A stretch of DNA of 64,000 nucleotides, taken from the NCBI GenBank assembly GCA_017454745.1, contig JAFTCL010000012.1, forward strand, positions 62,001 through 126,000, written 5' to 3'. Below the pieces are notes generated by a model. That model saw nothing but the letters and a program-made list of their open reading frames with translations. It did not search any database and was not told where the DNA came from. The DNA is from Kiritimatiellia bacterium. Lineage in GTDB: Bacteria; Verrucomicrobiota; Kiritimatiellia; RFP12; UBA1067. Numbering within the stretch: position 1 is the first letter of the stretch; every line of letters starts with the position of its first letter. The translations under genes were made by a program, and so were the position numbers. Positions 42,530-51,306 of this stretch are shown one piece after another.

Positions 42530-43897
42530 TCAATCTCCGTAAACCGTAAGTTTGCGGTCTTTCAACGCCTCTTCGCACTCCTGTTTCCGGGCTTTGGGTA
42601 CGGTCAGCGAACGTAACTCCGGCAAGTTTTTCACCGCCTCAAAATCAAACCCCCTTTGGCACGACGCATCCAAACTGGTCAACTTAACGCACTTGCCTAC
42701 CGCCGTAAAGTTTTCCGCCAGAATCTTGCCGAACCGCAATTCGGTTAGCGACGGGGCCAAAGCCTCCAGAAACGCCAAATCCACCGACCGTTCCGTTTTT
42801 TTGTTTTTGGCGTTGACCGAACCCAGATTGAGCTTTTTCAATCCGCAACCGGAAAGCGCCGCCAGTTTGTTTTCGTTCTTGATGTAGCTGTCGGCAAAGG
42901 AAAGCTGGCGTATCGCCCCGTTGGCGGCCATATCTTCGGCGAACTGCGCGATATCCACATCGTTACGCATATTCCAGCAGGTCAGGCTGGACAATTTCTT
43001 GCACTTGCCGAGCGGCGCGTAGCTGTTGTAATTCTCGGCGAACAGCGACAAGGTCTTCAGATTCGGAAGTTTCGGCGCCCAGGACAAATCGTGCATCTCG
43101 GAAAGACCGGCGTCAACGGTTTCCAATGACGTAATTCCCGCCAACGCCCCGTAATCAAGAATCAGCTTCGTGGCGTAAATCTGAATCCGTTTCAGCCTCT
43201 TGCAACCGGACAATTGCGCAAGGTCCAGATTGCGGGAACCGTAAAGGCTAAGGTCTTCAAGCATATCCATCCCGCACAACGGCGACAAATCGATTCCGTC
43301 AACATAACGCAGTGAAAGCCGCCGCATATTTTTGAAGCTGGACAACGCTGACAGATCGACCGGTCCGCGCACATTACTTAACTCAAAAATTTTCAGTGCC
43401 GTGAGTTTTTCCAATCCGGTCAGCGACTTGAAGGTGGAAGGCGCACCGCTGAGACTAAAAGAAGCGACTGCGGGACATCCCGAACAGAAAGACAAATCGG
43501 CGTGGGCGAAACCGACTTGAGACAATTTAAGCGAAGTCAGCGCTGAGCAACCCGACAGCGGCGTGATGTCTGCCACCTTCGGCATATCTTTCAGTTCAAT
43601 ACTGGTAAATTTGGATGCCTTGAGCGGCGCGATAGAGGTAAGCTCCGGACTTTTGGTCACGTACAACTTCCCAAATGCCGCGAACTTCCGCATCGCCTCC
43701 GCCAACCCCTCGTCGGTGCAATTCGACAGATTCAGGGTCGCCCGCGAAGCATCGCCGTTGAACTGCGCCAACGCGCCGTCCGCCAATTCGGCAGTAACCG
43801 GCTCGTCAAAAGTCACGCTGTACTTGGAGACCGAAACCTTGGCATACACCGTACCGGCAACCGCCAACGCCAACACAAAACCAATCTCGTTTTTCAC
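42530..43897 (-). CDS. Secreted leucine-rich repeat protein
   Basis: The gene starts at a GTG that overlaps the stop of the upstream GHL10 gene by 4 nt, with AGGAAACG in front. The 455-residue protein has a signal peptide (to about residue 19, VYAK) and 12-14 irregular leucine-rich repeats of about 22-24 residues, such as LTSLKLSQVGFAHADLSFC and LEDLSLYGSRNLDLAQLSGC. The repeat surface is a likely protein- or glycan-binding scaffold. Similar LRR proteins accompany secreted enzymes in PVC bacteria; no function is known. Confidence 0.85.
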   Translation of the reverse strand: MKNEIGFVLALAVAGTVYAKVSVSKYSVTFDEPVTAELADGALAQFNGDASRATLNLSNCTDEGLAEAMRKFAAFGKLYVTKSPELTSIAPLKASKFTSIELKDMPKVADITPLSGCSALTSLKLSQVGFAHADLSFCSGCPAVASFSLSGAPSTFKSLTGLEKLTALKIFELSNVRGPVDLSALSSFKNMRRLSLRYVDGIDLSPLCGMDMLEDLSLYGSRNLDLAQLSGCKRLKRIQIYATKLILDYGALAGITSLETVDAGLSEMHDLSWAPKLPNLKTLSLFAENYNSYAPLGKCKKLSSLTCWNMRNDVDIAQFAEDMAANGAIRQLSFADSYIKNENKLAALSGCGLKKLNLGSVNAKNKKTERSVDLAFLEALAPSLTELRFGKILAENFTAVGKCVKLTSLDASCQRGFDFEAVKNLPELRSLTVPKARKQECEEALKDRKLTVYGD

Positions 43898-46389
43898 AAA
43901 TCGTTTCCTTTCCTGCCGAGTCCGCGCAGACGCGCGTCGTCAACCGCCGATGGAACTGTCACTTTCTCGCGCAAGCCCAATTCTGGTAACACGCGCTCCG
44001 CGTAACGATCAAAGTTAAACACCGTAAAACCTCCGAAGCCTTCAGCGCGAACCATTTTTATCTGCATGGCCAGATTCACCGGGTCGCAAGGATCTTTCCA
44101 GCATGACATCCCGATGCCGGGATAGAGCCTCGCTTTACCGCAAGCCTTTCCCTGCGATGCCGCCATGCTACGAAAGACTTCCGGCGAATCAACATAATCC
44201 ATCGGGCAGACAAAGTCTAGCCACCCTTGCTCACACCACAACCGCCAATCCTGACCGACCGTGACAGGATCGGATTTTGCGTTACGAAACACCGCTGCGG
44301 AAATCTCGACCCGGCGCGGCAATTTTCTCACTCGCTCCGCAACCTCGCGAACCACGAAACTTATCTGATCCTGACGGAATTTATGCCAAGCTTTGGCGGT
44401 CTCCTGATCTTGCCGCACCACTTTCGGCCAATTGTCCAGTTTGCGCCCAAGCCGTTGCTCAAACCGCGCACGGCAACCATCGCAAAAGCAGGCGTTTTCA
44501 TCGGGATAGCGGATGTAATCAAAATGGATACCGTCAACCGGACACTGCGCCAATTCGACCATCGCTTCAATTTCCTGCCGTTGGTTCTCCGGGTGCGACG
44601 GACAAAGCCAACGAGCCCGGTTCTTGCCATCGGCATCAAACCCGCGCTGCAACCGCCCGGCAGCCCGCAACCGCTCAACTAGCTCTGCAGAGGCATATCC
44701 GCCCAAATTGTAGCACACTTTCCAGATATGCAATTTCACCCCGTATTTACGGCAGGCGGCGATACATTCAGCCAGCGCGTCACGCCCGTCCGCCACGGAT
44801 TTATCTTCCTCCAACACCTTTGAGGGGTAAAACGCCGTGGCGCCCCAGGCAAGATTAGGCAAAATCGCGTTAAACCCGTTTTCTTTCAAAAACTTAACCG
44901 AAGCGTCCCAATCACGCCCGCCTCCCAATCCCCAAGCACTGTGGCACCAAAAAGCGCGATGTTCGTCGGGACGGGCCGGGAAATCCCGCAACCAGGCTCG
45001 AACAAAAAGTTTTGCCGACTCGTTACTTTTGTCTGTGGCTTCAATCCAGCGGCCCGCGTCCAGATCGGCTTTTGCGTTCGCCCTAAGGGCTTCCCCCCTA
45101 CCCCACAATTCCGCAGTTGGCCCGGACAGCCGATCGGGCAACTGGGAACGGAGTTCCGCCAAATCATAAGAGGCGGCGGTTTTACCGATTCTTCCGTAAG
45201 CGCTGACCGCGCAGTCTTTCCATACCGTTTCAATGCAGGAACCGACCAAAGCCTGCATCAAACGATCGGAACCGTTATCGTTGCCGCCCAACCAAACGTG
45301 GCCGACAAAAAATCCGGCGGGGGTTTTGACAATCGCCGGACGCCCGGTGTCATTACCGCCATCATCACGCCAATTGGCCAACACCTCAGTCTCGATTCCG
45401 TCGCGCGGTTCAACGGAATGGGCAATCCACGACCCCTGCACCGCAAAATCCGGCTGCCCGGCCAAACCCCGCCCCTGCTTGGCGAAACCGGCGAAACGGT
45501 GTCCGTTAGGCAGACGGAACAAATCGGTAACCCGCAACCCCAACATTGCGGCGACCGGCTCGGAAAGCACATAAAACGCCATCAGTTTGCCCCCGCGCCC
45601 GACAAACTCCCGCAACACCGTTACCGCTTCCTCGGGAAGATTGTGGTTGTATGGCAATATCACCAGCTTCACCCGGCCCAACATCCCGGCATCACGAAGG
45701 TCGGTGTCCGCCATTTGGACGCTAGGCACTCCCAACCGCTCCAATGTCGCCGACACCGTTGCGGCGTAATGGGAGATGCCGTTTGCCTCGGTGCCGGCCG
45801 TAGCCAATTGTGAATCAGCACGCACCACCGCTATTTCAGGGACACCGCCGACCGGAGCAAAATTGGCCAACGCGCAGGTAACGTTTGGGCGGTCGCCATC
45901 CACCAGCCAACCCGAAACCCGAAAGACACTTATAGAGGCCCAACCCGAAGCCTGGCCTTCGGAAGTAGTGGCGTTCTTAAATACCGTAATCCGTTCCCAA
46001 CGTCCGGAGCGACGCGGTGAAAAAGTGGCGGCATACCATCCGTCGCCGCTTTTGAAGTAAAAACTGAATCCCGAAAACGGCGCAAGATTAGAGCAGTAAA
46101 AATCGAACTGGACACCGCTGGCGTTACGCAAATCACAAGGAACCCGAAGATCCCAGTTGGCGCGAGCGGCATCGGGCAACTTAGGCAGACCGGCATCAAG
46201 CCGCACCGCCCCCGGAGCAATGCAACTCGGCGGTTCCGCAAACGAAACAATGGCGTTACGGGCGGAAGCGTCATCTGTCACCGCCCGCCACGCCGGGAAC
46301 ACATCCAGCCCGTCTGCCGACGGGACCTGAGGAATTTCCGCGCCCAGCACCGTAACCGCCAAAAATAACAACGCCATATTACGAAGCAT
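43894..46389 (-). CDS. Secreted GHL10-type (DUF187) glycosyl hydrolase-like protein
   Basis: The 831-residue protein has a signal peptide (MLRNMALLFLAVTVLGAE). An N-terminal jelly roll (about 30-180) resembles a carbohydrate-binding domain. A glutamine-amidotransferase-like Rossmann module (about 190-400) contains DTDLRDAGMLGRVKLVILPY. A C-terminal TIM barrel of the GHL10 group shows HRAFWCHSAWG, KENGFNAILPNLAWG, the hallmark VDGIHFDYIRYP, and CPMDYV. Clustered Cys residues in CFCDGCRARF may bind a metal. GHL10 proteins are predicted glycan hydrolases. The gene is coupled to the leucine-rich-repeat gene by a GTGA overlap, so the two products are made together. Confidence 0.85.
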   Translation of the reverse strand: MLRNMALLFLAVTVLGAEIPQVPSADGLDVFPAWRAVTDDASARNAIVSFAEPPSCIAPGAVRLDAGLPKLPDAARANWDLRVPCDLRNASGVQFDFYCSNLAPFSGFSFYFKSGDGWYAATFSPRRSGRWERITVFKNATTSEGQASGWASISVFRVSGWLVDGDRPNVTCALANFAPVGGVPEIAVVRADSQLATAGTEANGISHYAATVSATLERLGVPSVQMADTDLRDAGMLGRVKLVILPYNHNLPEEAVTVLREFVGRGGKLMAFYVLSEPVAAMLGLRVTDLFRLPNGHRFAGFAKQGRGLAGQPDFAVQGSWIAHSVEPRDGIETEVLANWRDDGGNDTGRPAIVKTPAGFFVGHVWLGGNDNGSDRLMQALVGSCIETVWKDCAVSAYGRIGKTAASYDLAELRSQLPDRLSGPTAELWGRGEALRANAKADLDAGRWIEATDKSNESAKLFVRAWLRDFPARPDEHRAFWCHSAWGLGGGRDWDASVKFLKENGFNAILPNLAWGATAFYPSKVLEEDKSVADGRDALAECIAACRKYGVKLHIWKVCYNLGGYASAELVERLRAAGRLQRGFDADGKNRARWLCPSHPENQRQEIEAMVELAQCPVDGIHFDYIRYPDENACFCDGCRARFEQRLGRKLDNWPKVVRQDQETAKAWHKFRQDQISFVVREVAERVRKLPRRVEISAAVFRNAKSDPVTVGQDWRLWCEQGWLDFVCPMDYVDSPEVFRSMAASQGKACGKARLYPGIGMSCWKDPCDPVNLAMQIKMVRAEGFGGFTVFNFDRYAERVLPELGLREKVTVPSAVDDARLRGLGRKGNDL

Positions 46390-46540
46390 AACCAATACCC
46401 CAACTTGATTAACAAATCAATTGTACCCTAAACGCCAGATGGAATCAAGCGTCAATTAACAATGGCCTCGTCCGCTTTTAAGTGGAAGCAGAAATAAAAA
46501 AGGAGGGGCAATCTTGTTGCGCCTAGACGTGACTTGATGA

Positions 46541-46570
46541 TTGACCGGGCGGCAAATTATGTGGTAAATT
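46541..46570 (+). promoter_or_regulatory. Candidate promoter of the MBL-fold gene
   Basis: TTGACC (46541-46546) and TAAATT (46565-46570) are 18 nt apart, about 36 nt before the ATG and its GCGGAGGAA ribosome site. Confidence 0.45.
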
Positions 46571-46605
46571 AAATGCGTTCATGAAAACAAGCGGAGGAAA
46601 CAATC

Positions 46606-47541
46606 ATGGAATGCGTACAACCGGTGATGGGGAGAAGATCGTTTTTAACGGCAGCCGTCGGAGTTGCGGCAGCAGGGGCGGCGAGCCAGCTTATGGCGGA
46701 CGACGAGGAAGACGTCCTTGACATCTGGCAGCGCGAAACCGATCAGGTAACCGCCGACATTTACGGCCAATATATGCGCGACGGCAACACGCTCGAGTTG
46801 GCTTCGTTGAAAAAACTGGAACAGGGATTCGAAAAGGTTTTCAGGGAAGTGCGCGAAACCAAGGTTGAGAAAATCCCCGCCGTGTGGAGCGTTTACAACA
46901 TGGGCTACATCGTCAAGACGCCCGAATCGCTGTTTTCCATCGACCTCGTGCACCGCAGGTCGCTGGAGTTAGCGCCGCTTCTGGACTTCGCGTTGATCAC
47001 CCACAACCACGGCGACCATTATCAGCCGCAATTCTACAATGCGATTAACTCCGCCGGGAAAACCGTCATCTCGAATTTTCTCGACAACTACGGCGCTGCG
47101 GACTGGAGGAAGGGCGGTTCGGACTGGAAGGCGAACGGCGGTTTCACCAGAGCCAAAAAAACGTTTAAAATCAAGGATGTCGAAATAAGAACCTCGCTCG
47201 TTGACCACAACGACTACCTGATCGATTTCACAACGGCGTTCGAAATCAAGGTCGGCGACTGGCTGCTTTACCACACCGGGGATTGCGGCAAGGGCAGCGA
47301 GGGCAAACTGGGCACCACTTGGGGACGGCCGGACCTTTGGCTCTTTTTCCCGGGATGCGGCATAAACGTCGAAAAAGCCGTGGAAACCGTGAAACCGAAA
47401 CGGGTCGTATTCGGCCATCTTTGGGAACTCGGACACCGGACCGGAAGGTTGACCACCCCGATGGTCAAGCGCGCGCTAACGAAAGCGACCGGAAAATGCG
47501 ACCGCGTTTCCGCCGCGCTATGGGGAGACAAGATCTCCTAA
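46606..47541 (+). CDS. Tat-exported metallo-beta-lactamase-fold hydrolase
   Basis: The 311-residue protein starts with a twin-arginine signal (GRRSFLTAAVGVAAAGAAS, residues 9-27). The metal-binding motif THNHGDHY (His133, His135, Asp137, His138) is complete, followed by SLVDHND, HTGDCG and a late VFGHLWELGH. The sequence between (YNMGYIVKTP, FSIDLVHRR) recalls UlaG-like lactonases and related sugar-lactone hydrolases. Given the surrounding glycan genes, a role on a sugar derivative in the periplasm is plausible. The substrate is unknown. Confidence 0.82.
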   Translation: MECVQPVMGRRSFLTAAVGVAAAGAASQLMADDEEDVLDIWQRETDQVTADIYGQYMRDGNTLELASLKKLEQGFEKVFREVRETKVEKIPAVWSVYNMGYIVKTPESLFSIDLVHRRSLELAPLLDFALITHNHGDHYQPQFYNAINSAGKTVISNFLDNYGAADWRKGGSDWKANGGFTRAKKTFKIKDVEIRTSLVDHNDYLIDFTTAFEIKVGDWLLYHTGDCGKGSEGKLGTTWGRPDLWLFFPGCGINVEKAVETVKPKRVVFGHLWELGHRTGRLTTPMVKRALTKATGKCDRVSAALWGDKIS

Positions 47542-47556
47542 CGCCGCAACCGCCGC

Positions 47557-48759
47557 CTATTTTACCCGCCAGCGCGTTGCCATCAGGCAGGGTTTGCGTC
47601 CGGGCGCAGGCTGTTGGTAAAAAACGGTGAGGATGTCGCCGTTTTGCAACAGGCAGGAAGCAGGATACCCAAGGTCACCGTTGTGGCTTGGAGCGAGCGA
47701 GATCTCGTTGTCCGTGTCCCAAGTTTTGCCGTTGTCGTCCGATATGGCGGCAAACTCGCCGAAGCCGGGGTTCTTGAAACGCCGCCCGTAAACGCAGACG
47801 AGCTTACCGGACGCGAGCCGGATCAGGTGCGGCGGCAACCCGAGCATCGTGGTCTTCGCCATCGGAGACCACGTGCTCCCGCCGTCTTTTGAAATCGTTT
47901 GGCGCAGACAATTGTCCGGACCGTGGTAACGCACCATTCCCACCAGCGTCCCGTCAGCCAACTCTACCGCGTGCGGCTCGTGGAACATTTGGCCCTTCGA
48001 ATTCTCGCCGTTTGTGTCCGGGATATCCGGGCACAACATCACCCAGGTTCGTCCGCCGTCGGTTGAACGCTCCGCGGAAACCACGGTATGCCCGCCAGAT
48101 TGGGCACCGTTAATCCCTTGAGTAAACGAACGTCCGATCTGGAAGAGCGAACCGTCTTTTAAAAGGATCGGCCCATGCGGTGTCTGCCCCTTCATCGGCA
48201 GTTTCTCCGGTTTCGACCAGGTTTTCCCGTTGTCCCGGGAACGGACCGCCCAGTTGCCAAGCGCGGCTAGCCGCACTTCGTCCGAAATCTTTCCGTCGTG
48301 CCGGGCGTAATCCGGATGTTGGTCCAACAAGCCGCGATAGGCCACCGAGGTGAAATAAGTGACGAAAATCTCTCCGTCCGGCAACTGCACAATGCCCGCG
48401 TCACGGTCATCGATCGGGCCGTTAGCGATCGTCACCGGCGCCGACCACGACTCTCCGCCGTCGGACGAACGCACCATCTGCACCTTGCCCCACGGGCAAA
48501 CGTGGCTGTCACGGTCGCCGGAAAATACGGCCATTATGTCGCCACTCGACAAACGGCAGACCGTTGGCCAGCCGATATAGCGGTTGGTCTCCACGCAAAT
48601 TTCCTTCACCCAAACGATTTCCGCGCGCGCCTGCTGCCTTGGCGGCCAATAGGCGGGTTCCGCCGCGCCTGCCGCCGTCGCGCCAGCCAACAGCATGGCA
48701 GACAGCGCCATCCGCGAAACATCAACCAGATTCCGATTCAAACCGCATTTGCCGTTCAT
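47557..48759 (-). CDS. Secreted BNR-repeat sialidase-family protein
   Basis: The start is the MNGKCG ATG after AAGGTAGG; the protein has 400 residues with a signal peptide ending near AGAAEP. Five Asp-box repeats mark a six-bladed beta propeller: SSDGGESW, SRDNGKTW, STDGGRTW, SKDGGSTW and SDDNGKTW. A catalytic-type Asp lies in PIDDRDAG and an Arg cluster in VCRLSSGD and GRRFKNP. Sialidases release terminal sialic acid from host glycans. The family also contains propellers with other sugar specificities, so the exact activity is open. It converges with the MBL gene, 15 nt apart. Confidence 0.83.
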   Translation of the reverse strand: MNGKCGLNRNLVDVSRMALSAMLLAGATAAGAAEPAYWPPRQQARAEIVWVKEICVETNRYIGWPTVCRLSSGDIMAVFSGDRDSHVCPWGKVQMVRSSDGGESWSAPVTIANGPIDDRDAGIVQLPDGEIFVTYFTSVAYRGLLDQHPDYARHDGKISDEVRLAALGNWAVRSRDNGKTWSKPEKLPMKGQTPHGPILLKDGSLFQIGRSFTQGINGAQSGGHTVVSAERSTDGGRTWVMLCPDIPDTNGENSKGQMFHEPHAVELADGTLVGMVRYHGPDNCLRQTISKDGGSTWSPMAKTTMLGLPPHLIRLASGKLVCVYGRRFKNPGFGEFAAISDDNGKTWDTDNEISLAPSHNGDLGYPASCLLQNGDILTVFYQQPAPGRKPCLMATRWRVK

Positions 48760-48868
48760 TTGCCTACCTTCCAAAATAACTTCAAAACTAATAACCCCAT
48801 TATAATACCACAGGCCCTTCCGCCGCGCAAGAACCGAAATTCGGTCACCGGCAATCGCCGCTTTGGCG

Positions 48869-48897
48869 TTGATTATGCAGACGGTTTTTGGTATGAT
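48869..48897 (+). promoter_or_regulatory. Promoter of the tex-nnr-que run
   Basis: TTGATT (48869-48874), a 17-nt spacer and TATGAT (48892-48897), 50 nt before the tex start. It is the only good promoter seen ahead of five closely spaced plus-strand genes. Confidence 0.6.
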
Positions 48898-48947
48898 ATA
48901 TGCCGTTTTTTTGGCTTGCTTTGTTTTTGGTTTTAGGAGTCATATCA

Positions 48948-51302
48948 ATGGCAGACACAGAAATGGCGAACGACGGATTGGAGTCGTTACCAAAATTGGT
49001 CGAGGAGCTGAAGATCTCCCCGCGGCAGATCGCGGCGGTGGCAAAACTGCTGGCGGAAGGAAACACCATCCCTTTTATCGCGCGTTATCGTAAGGAAGTG
49101 CACGGGAATCTGGACGAGGTGCAGATTTCAAAAATCCAGGAACGGTTGAATTATTACAAGGAACTTGAGGACCGGCGCGACACGATTCTGAAATCGATTG
49201 ACGACCAAGGGAAGTTGACCGACGAGCTGAAGAAAAAGATCCTCGCCTGCACGACCAAAACTGCGTTGGAGGATTTGTACCTGCCTTACAAGCCCAAACG
49301 CCGCACCCGCGCCATGATCGCCAAGGAGAAGGGGCTGGAACCGTTGGCGGAGATGATTATGAACCAACCAGCCACACCGACGCCGGAGGCCGCCGCCGCC
49401 AAATACGTCAACGCCGAAAAGGGAGTTGATGACGCAACCGCCGCGCTGGCCGGGGCGAAGGACATCGTCGCCGAGCTGGTTTCCGAAAACGCGGAGATCC
49501 GCGGCATGGTGCGCCGCGAGTTCGCCACCAACGGCGTAGTGGTTTCCGAAGTGTCGGATCCGCCACCGGCCGAACCGACGAAATTTGAACAATACTACGA
49601 ATTCAGCGAAAAGATCGCCACCATTCCGTCGCACCGTTTTCTGGCAATCCGCCGCGGCCAAACCGAGGGAGTGCTGCGGGTACGCCTCACCTGCGAATCC
49701 GCGCCGCTGGTCGAACGGATCCGCGACTATTACCACGTCGATCCACATTCCCCGTTTGCCGCGTTGCTAAGCGAGGCTTGCGAGGACGCATACAAGCGGC
49801 TAATCGCGCCGAGCGTGGAGATTGACGTTACGGTCGAGCAAAAAATGAAGGCCGACCGCGCGGCGGTGGAAGTGTTCGCCGAAAATCTCCGGCATCTGCT
49901 GTTGGCCGCGCCACTGGGCGAGAAAAAGATCATCGGCATCGACCCCGGATTGCGTACCGGCTGCAAGTGCGTAGCGCTTGACGCCACCGGCAAGTTTCTT
50001 GAAAACTGCACCATCTACCCCTCGCGCGGCGCACGGGAACAGATTGAAGCGAAGGTGGACATCTGCAAGCTGGTGGCGAAATACCGCCCCTACGCGATTG
50101 CGGTGGGTAACGGCACCGGAGGACGCGACACCGAAGCGTTTGTGCGCGGGGTGTTGAAAGAAGCCAATCTCAAAGACATTATGGTGATTTCGGTCAGCGA
50201 GGCCGGTGCATCAGTTTACAGCGCCTCGGATATCGCCCGCGAGGAATTCCCCGACCTTGACCTGACCGTGCGCGGCGCAATATCCATCGGCCGCCGTCTC
50301 CAGGATCCGCTGGCCGAACTGGTGAAAATTGAACCGAAAGCCATCGGCGTGGGCCAGTACCAGCACGATGTACACCAACCGCTGTTGGTTGACAAACTTG
50401 ACGAGGTGGTGGTGAGCTGCGTAAACCACGTAGGGGTGGAGTTGAACACCGCCAGCGCGGCGCTGCTTACCCGCGTTTCCGGCATCGGGGCGACCATGGC
50501 CAAGAAGATTGTCGCCTACCGCAACCAAAACGGAGCGTTCACCAGCCGGAAGCAGTTGTGCAAAGTGCCGGGGTTGGGTCCGAAAACCTACGAACAGGCC
50601 GCGGGATTCCTGCGCATCCGCGGGGCGGAAAACCCGCTCGACGCCTCGGCGGTGCATCCCGAACGCTACCCGCTGGTGGAGAAGATGGCGACGGATTTGG
50701 GAGTGAGCCTCAAAGAGCTGATCGGCAACGCCGAACTGGTTGACCACATCAAACTCGCCGCGTATGTCTCCGACTCGGTGGGCGAGCCGACGCTCAAGGA
50801 CATCATCGCGGAATTGAAGAAACCCGGTCGCGACCCGCGCGCGGTGTTTGAAAAACCGGCATTCCGAGATGACGTCACCGAACTGGAGCATGTCCAGCCC
50901 GGCATGGTGCTGGAGGGCATCGTCACCAACGTAACCGCTTTCGGCGCGTTTGTGGATATCGGGGTGCATCAGGACGGGCTGGTCCACGTTTCGGAAATTT
51001 CCGACCGTTACGTGAGCGATCCGGCCGAAGTGGTAAAAGCCGGAGACCGGATCAAGGTGACGGTGCTCTCGGTGGACTACGCCCGCAAGCGCATCTCGCT
51101 CAGCGCGAAAACCAAGCCCGGCAACGGGGCGCGTCCCGCAGTCGGCGGCCGTCCGCAAGGCGGCAACGGAGGCGGCCACTTCGGTCCGCGCGGCGGACAG
51201 CGTCCTCAAGATCGCGGCGGTCCCCGCTTCGGAGGCGGAGGACGCGACCGCAACAACCCCCACAGCGGCGGATTCAACTGTAACCCCTTCGCGGGACTTT
51301 AA
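48948..51302 (+). CDS. tex: Tex-family RNA-binding protein
   Basis: The ATG lies 7 nt after TAGGAGT and gives 784 residues. The order is that of Tex: an N-terminal helical domain (IPFIARYRKEVHGNLDE, LYLPYKPKRRTRA), a YqgF/RNase H-like domain (KIIGIDPGLRTGCKCVALD, AIAVGNGTGGRDTEAF, SEAGASVYSAS), paired helix-hairpin-helix motifs (LLTRVSGIGATMAKKIV, KVPGLGPKTYEQAAGFLRI) and an S1 domain (PGMVLEGIVTNVTAFGAFVDIG, DGLVHVSEI). It binds nucleic acids and affects transcription and RNA turnover. An Arg/Gly-rich tail of about 60 residues follows the S1 domain and probably adds unspecific RNA binding. Confidence 0.95.
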   Translation: MADTEMANDGLESLPKLVEELKISPRQIAAVAKLLAEGNTIPFIARYRKEVHGNLDEVQISKIQERLNYYKELEDRRDTILKSIDDQGKLTDELKKKILACTTKTALEDLYLPYKPKRRTRAMIAKEKGLEPLAEMIMNQPATPTPEAAAAKYVNAEKGVDDATAALAGAKDIVAELVSENAEIRGMVRREFATNGVVVSEVSDPPPAEPTKFEQYYEFSEKIATIPSHRFLAIRRGQTEGVLRVRLTCESAPLVERIRDYYHVDPHSPFAALLSEACEDAYKRLIAPSVEIDVTVEQKMKADRAAVEVFAENLRHLLLAAPLGEKKIIGIDPGLRTGCKCVALDATGKFLENCTIYPSRGAREQIEAKVDICKLVAKYRPYAIAVGNGTGGRDTEAFVRGVLKEANLKDIMVISVSEAGASVYSASDIAREEFPDLDLTVRGAISIGRRLQDPLAELVKIEPKAIGVGQYQHDVHQPLLVDKLDEVVVSCVNHVGVELNTASAALLTRVSGIGATMAKKIVAYRNQNGAFTSRKQLCKVPGLGPKTYEQAAGFLRIRGAENPLDASAVHPERYPLVEKMATDLGVSLKELIGNAELVDHIKLAAYVSDSVGEPTLKDIIAELKKPGRDPRAVFEKPAFRDDVTELEHVQPGMVLEGIVTNVTAFGAFVDIGVHQDGLVHVSEISDRYVSDPAEVVKAGDRIKVTVLSVDYARKRISLSAKTKPGNGARPAVGGRPQGGNGGGHFGPRGGQRPQDRGGPRFGGGGRDRNNPHSGGFNCNPFAGL

Positions 51303-51306
51303 TGAC

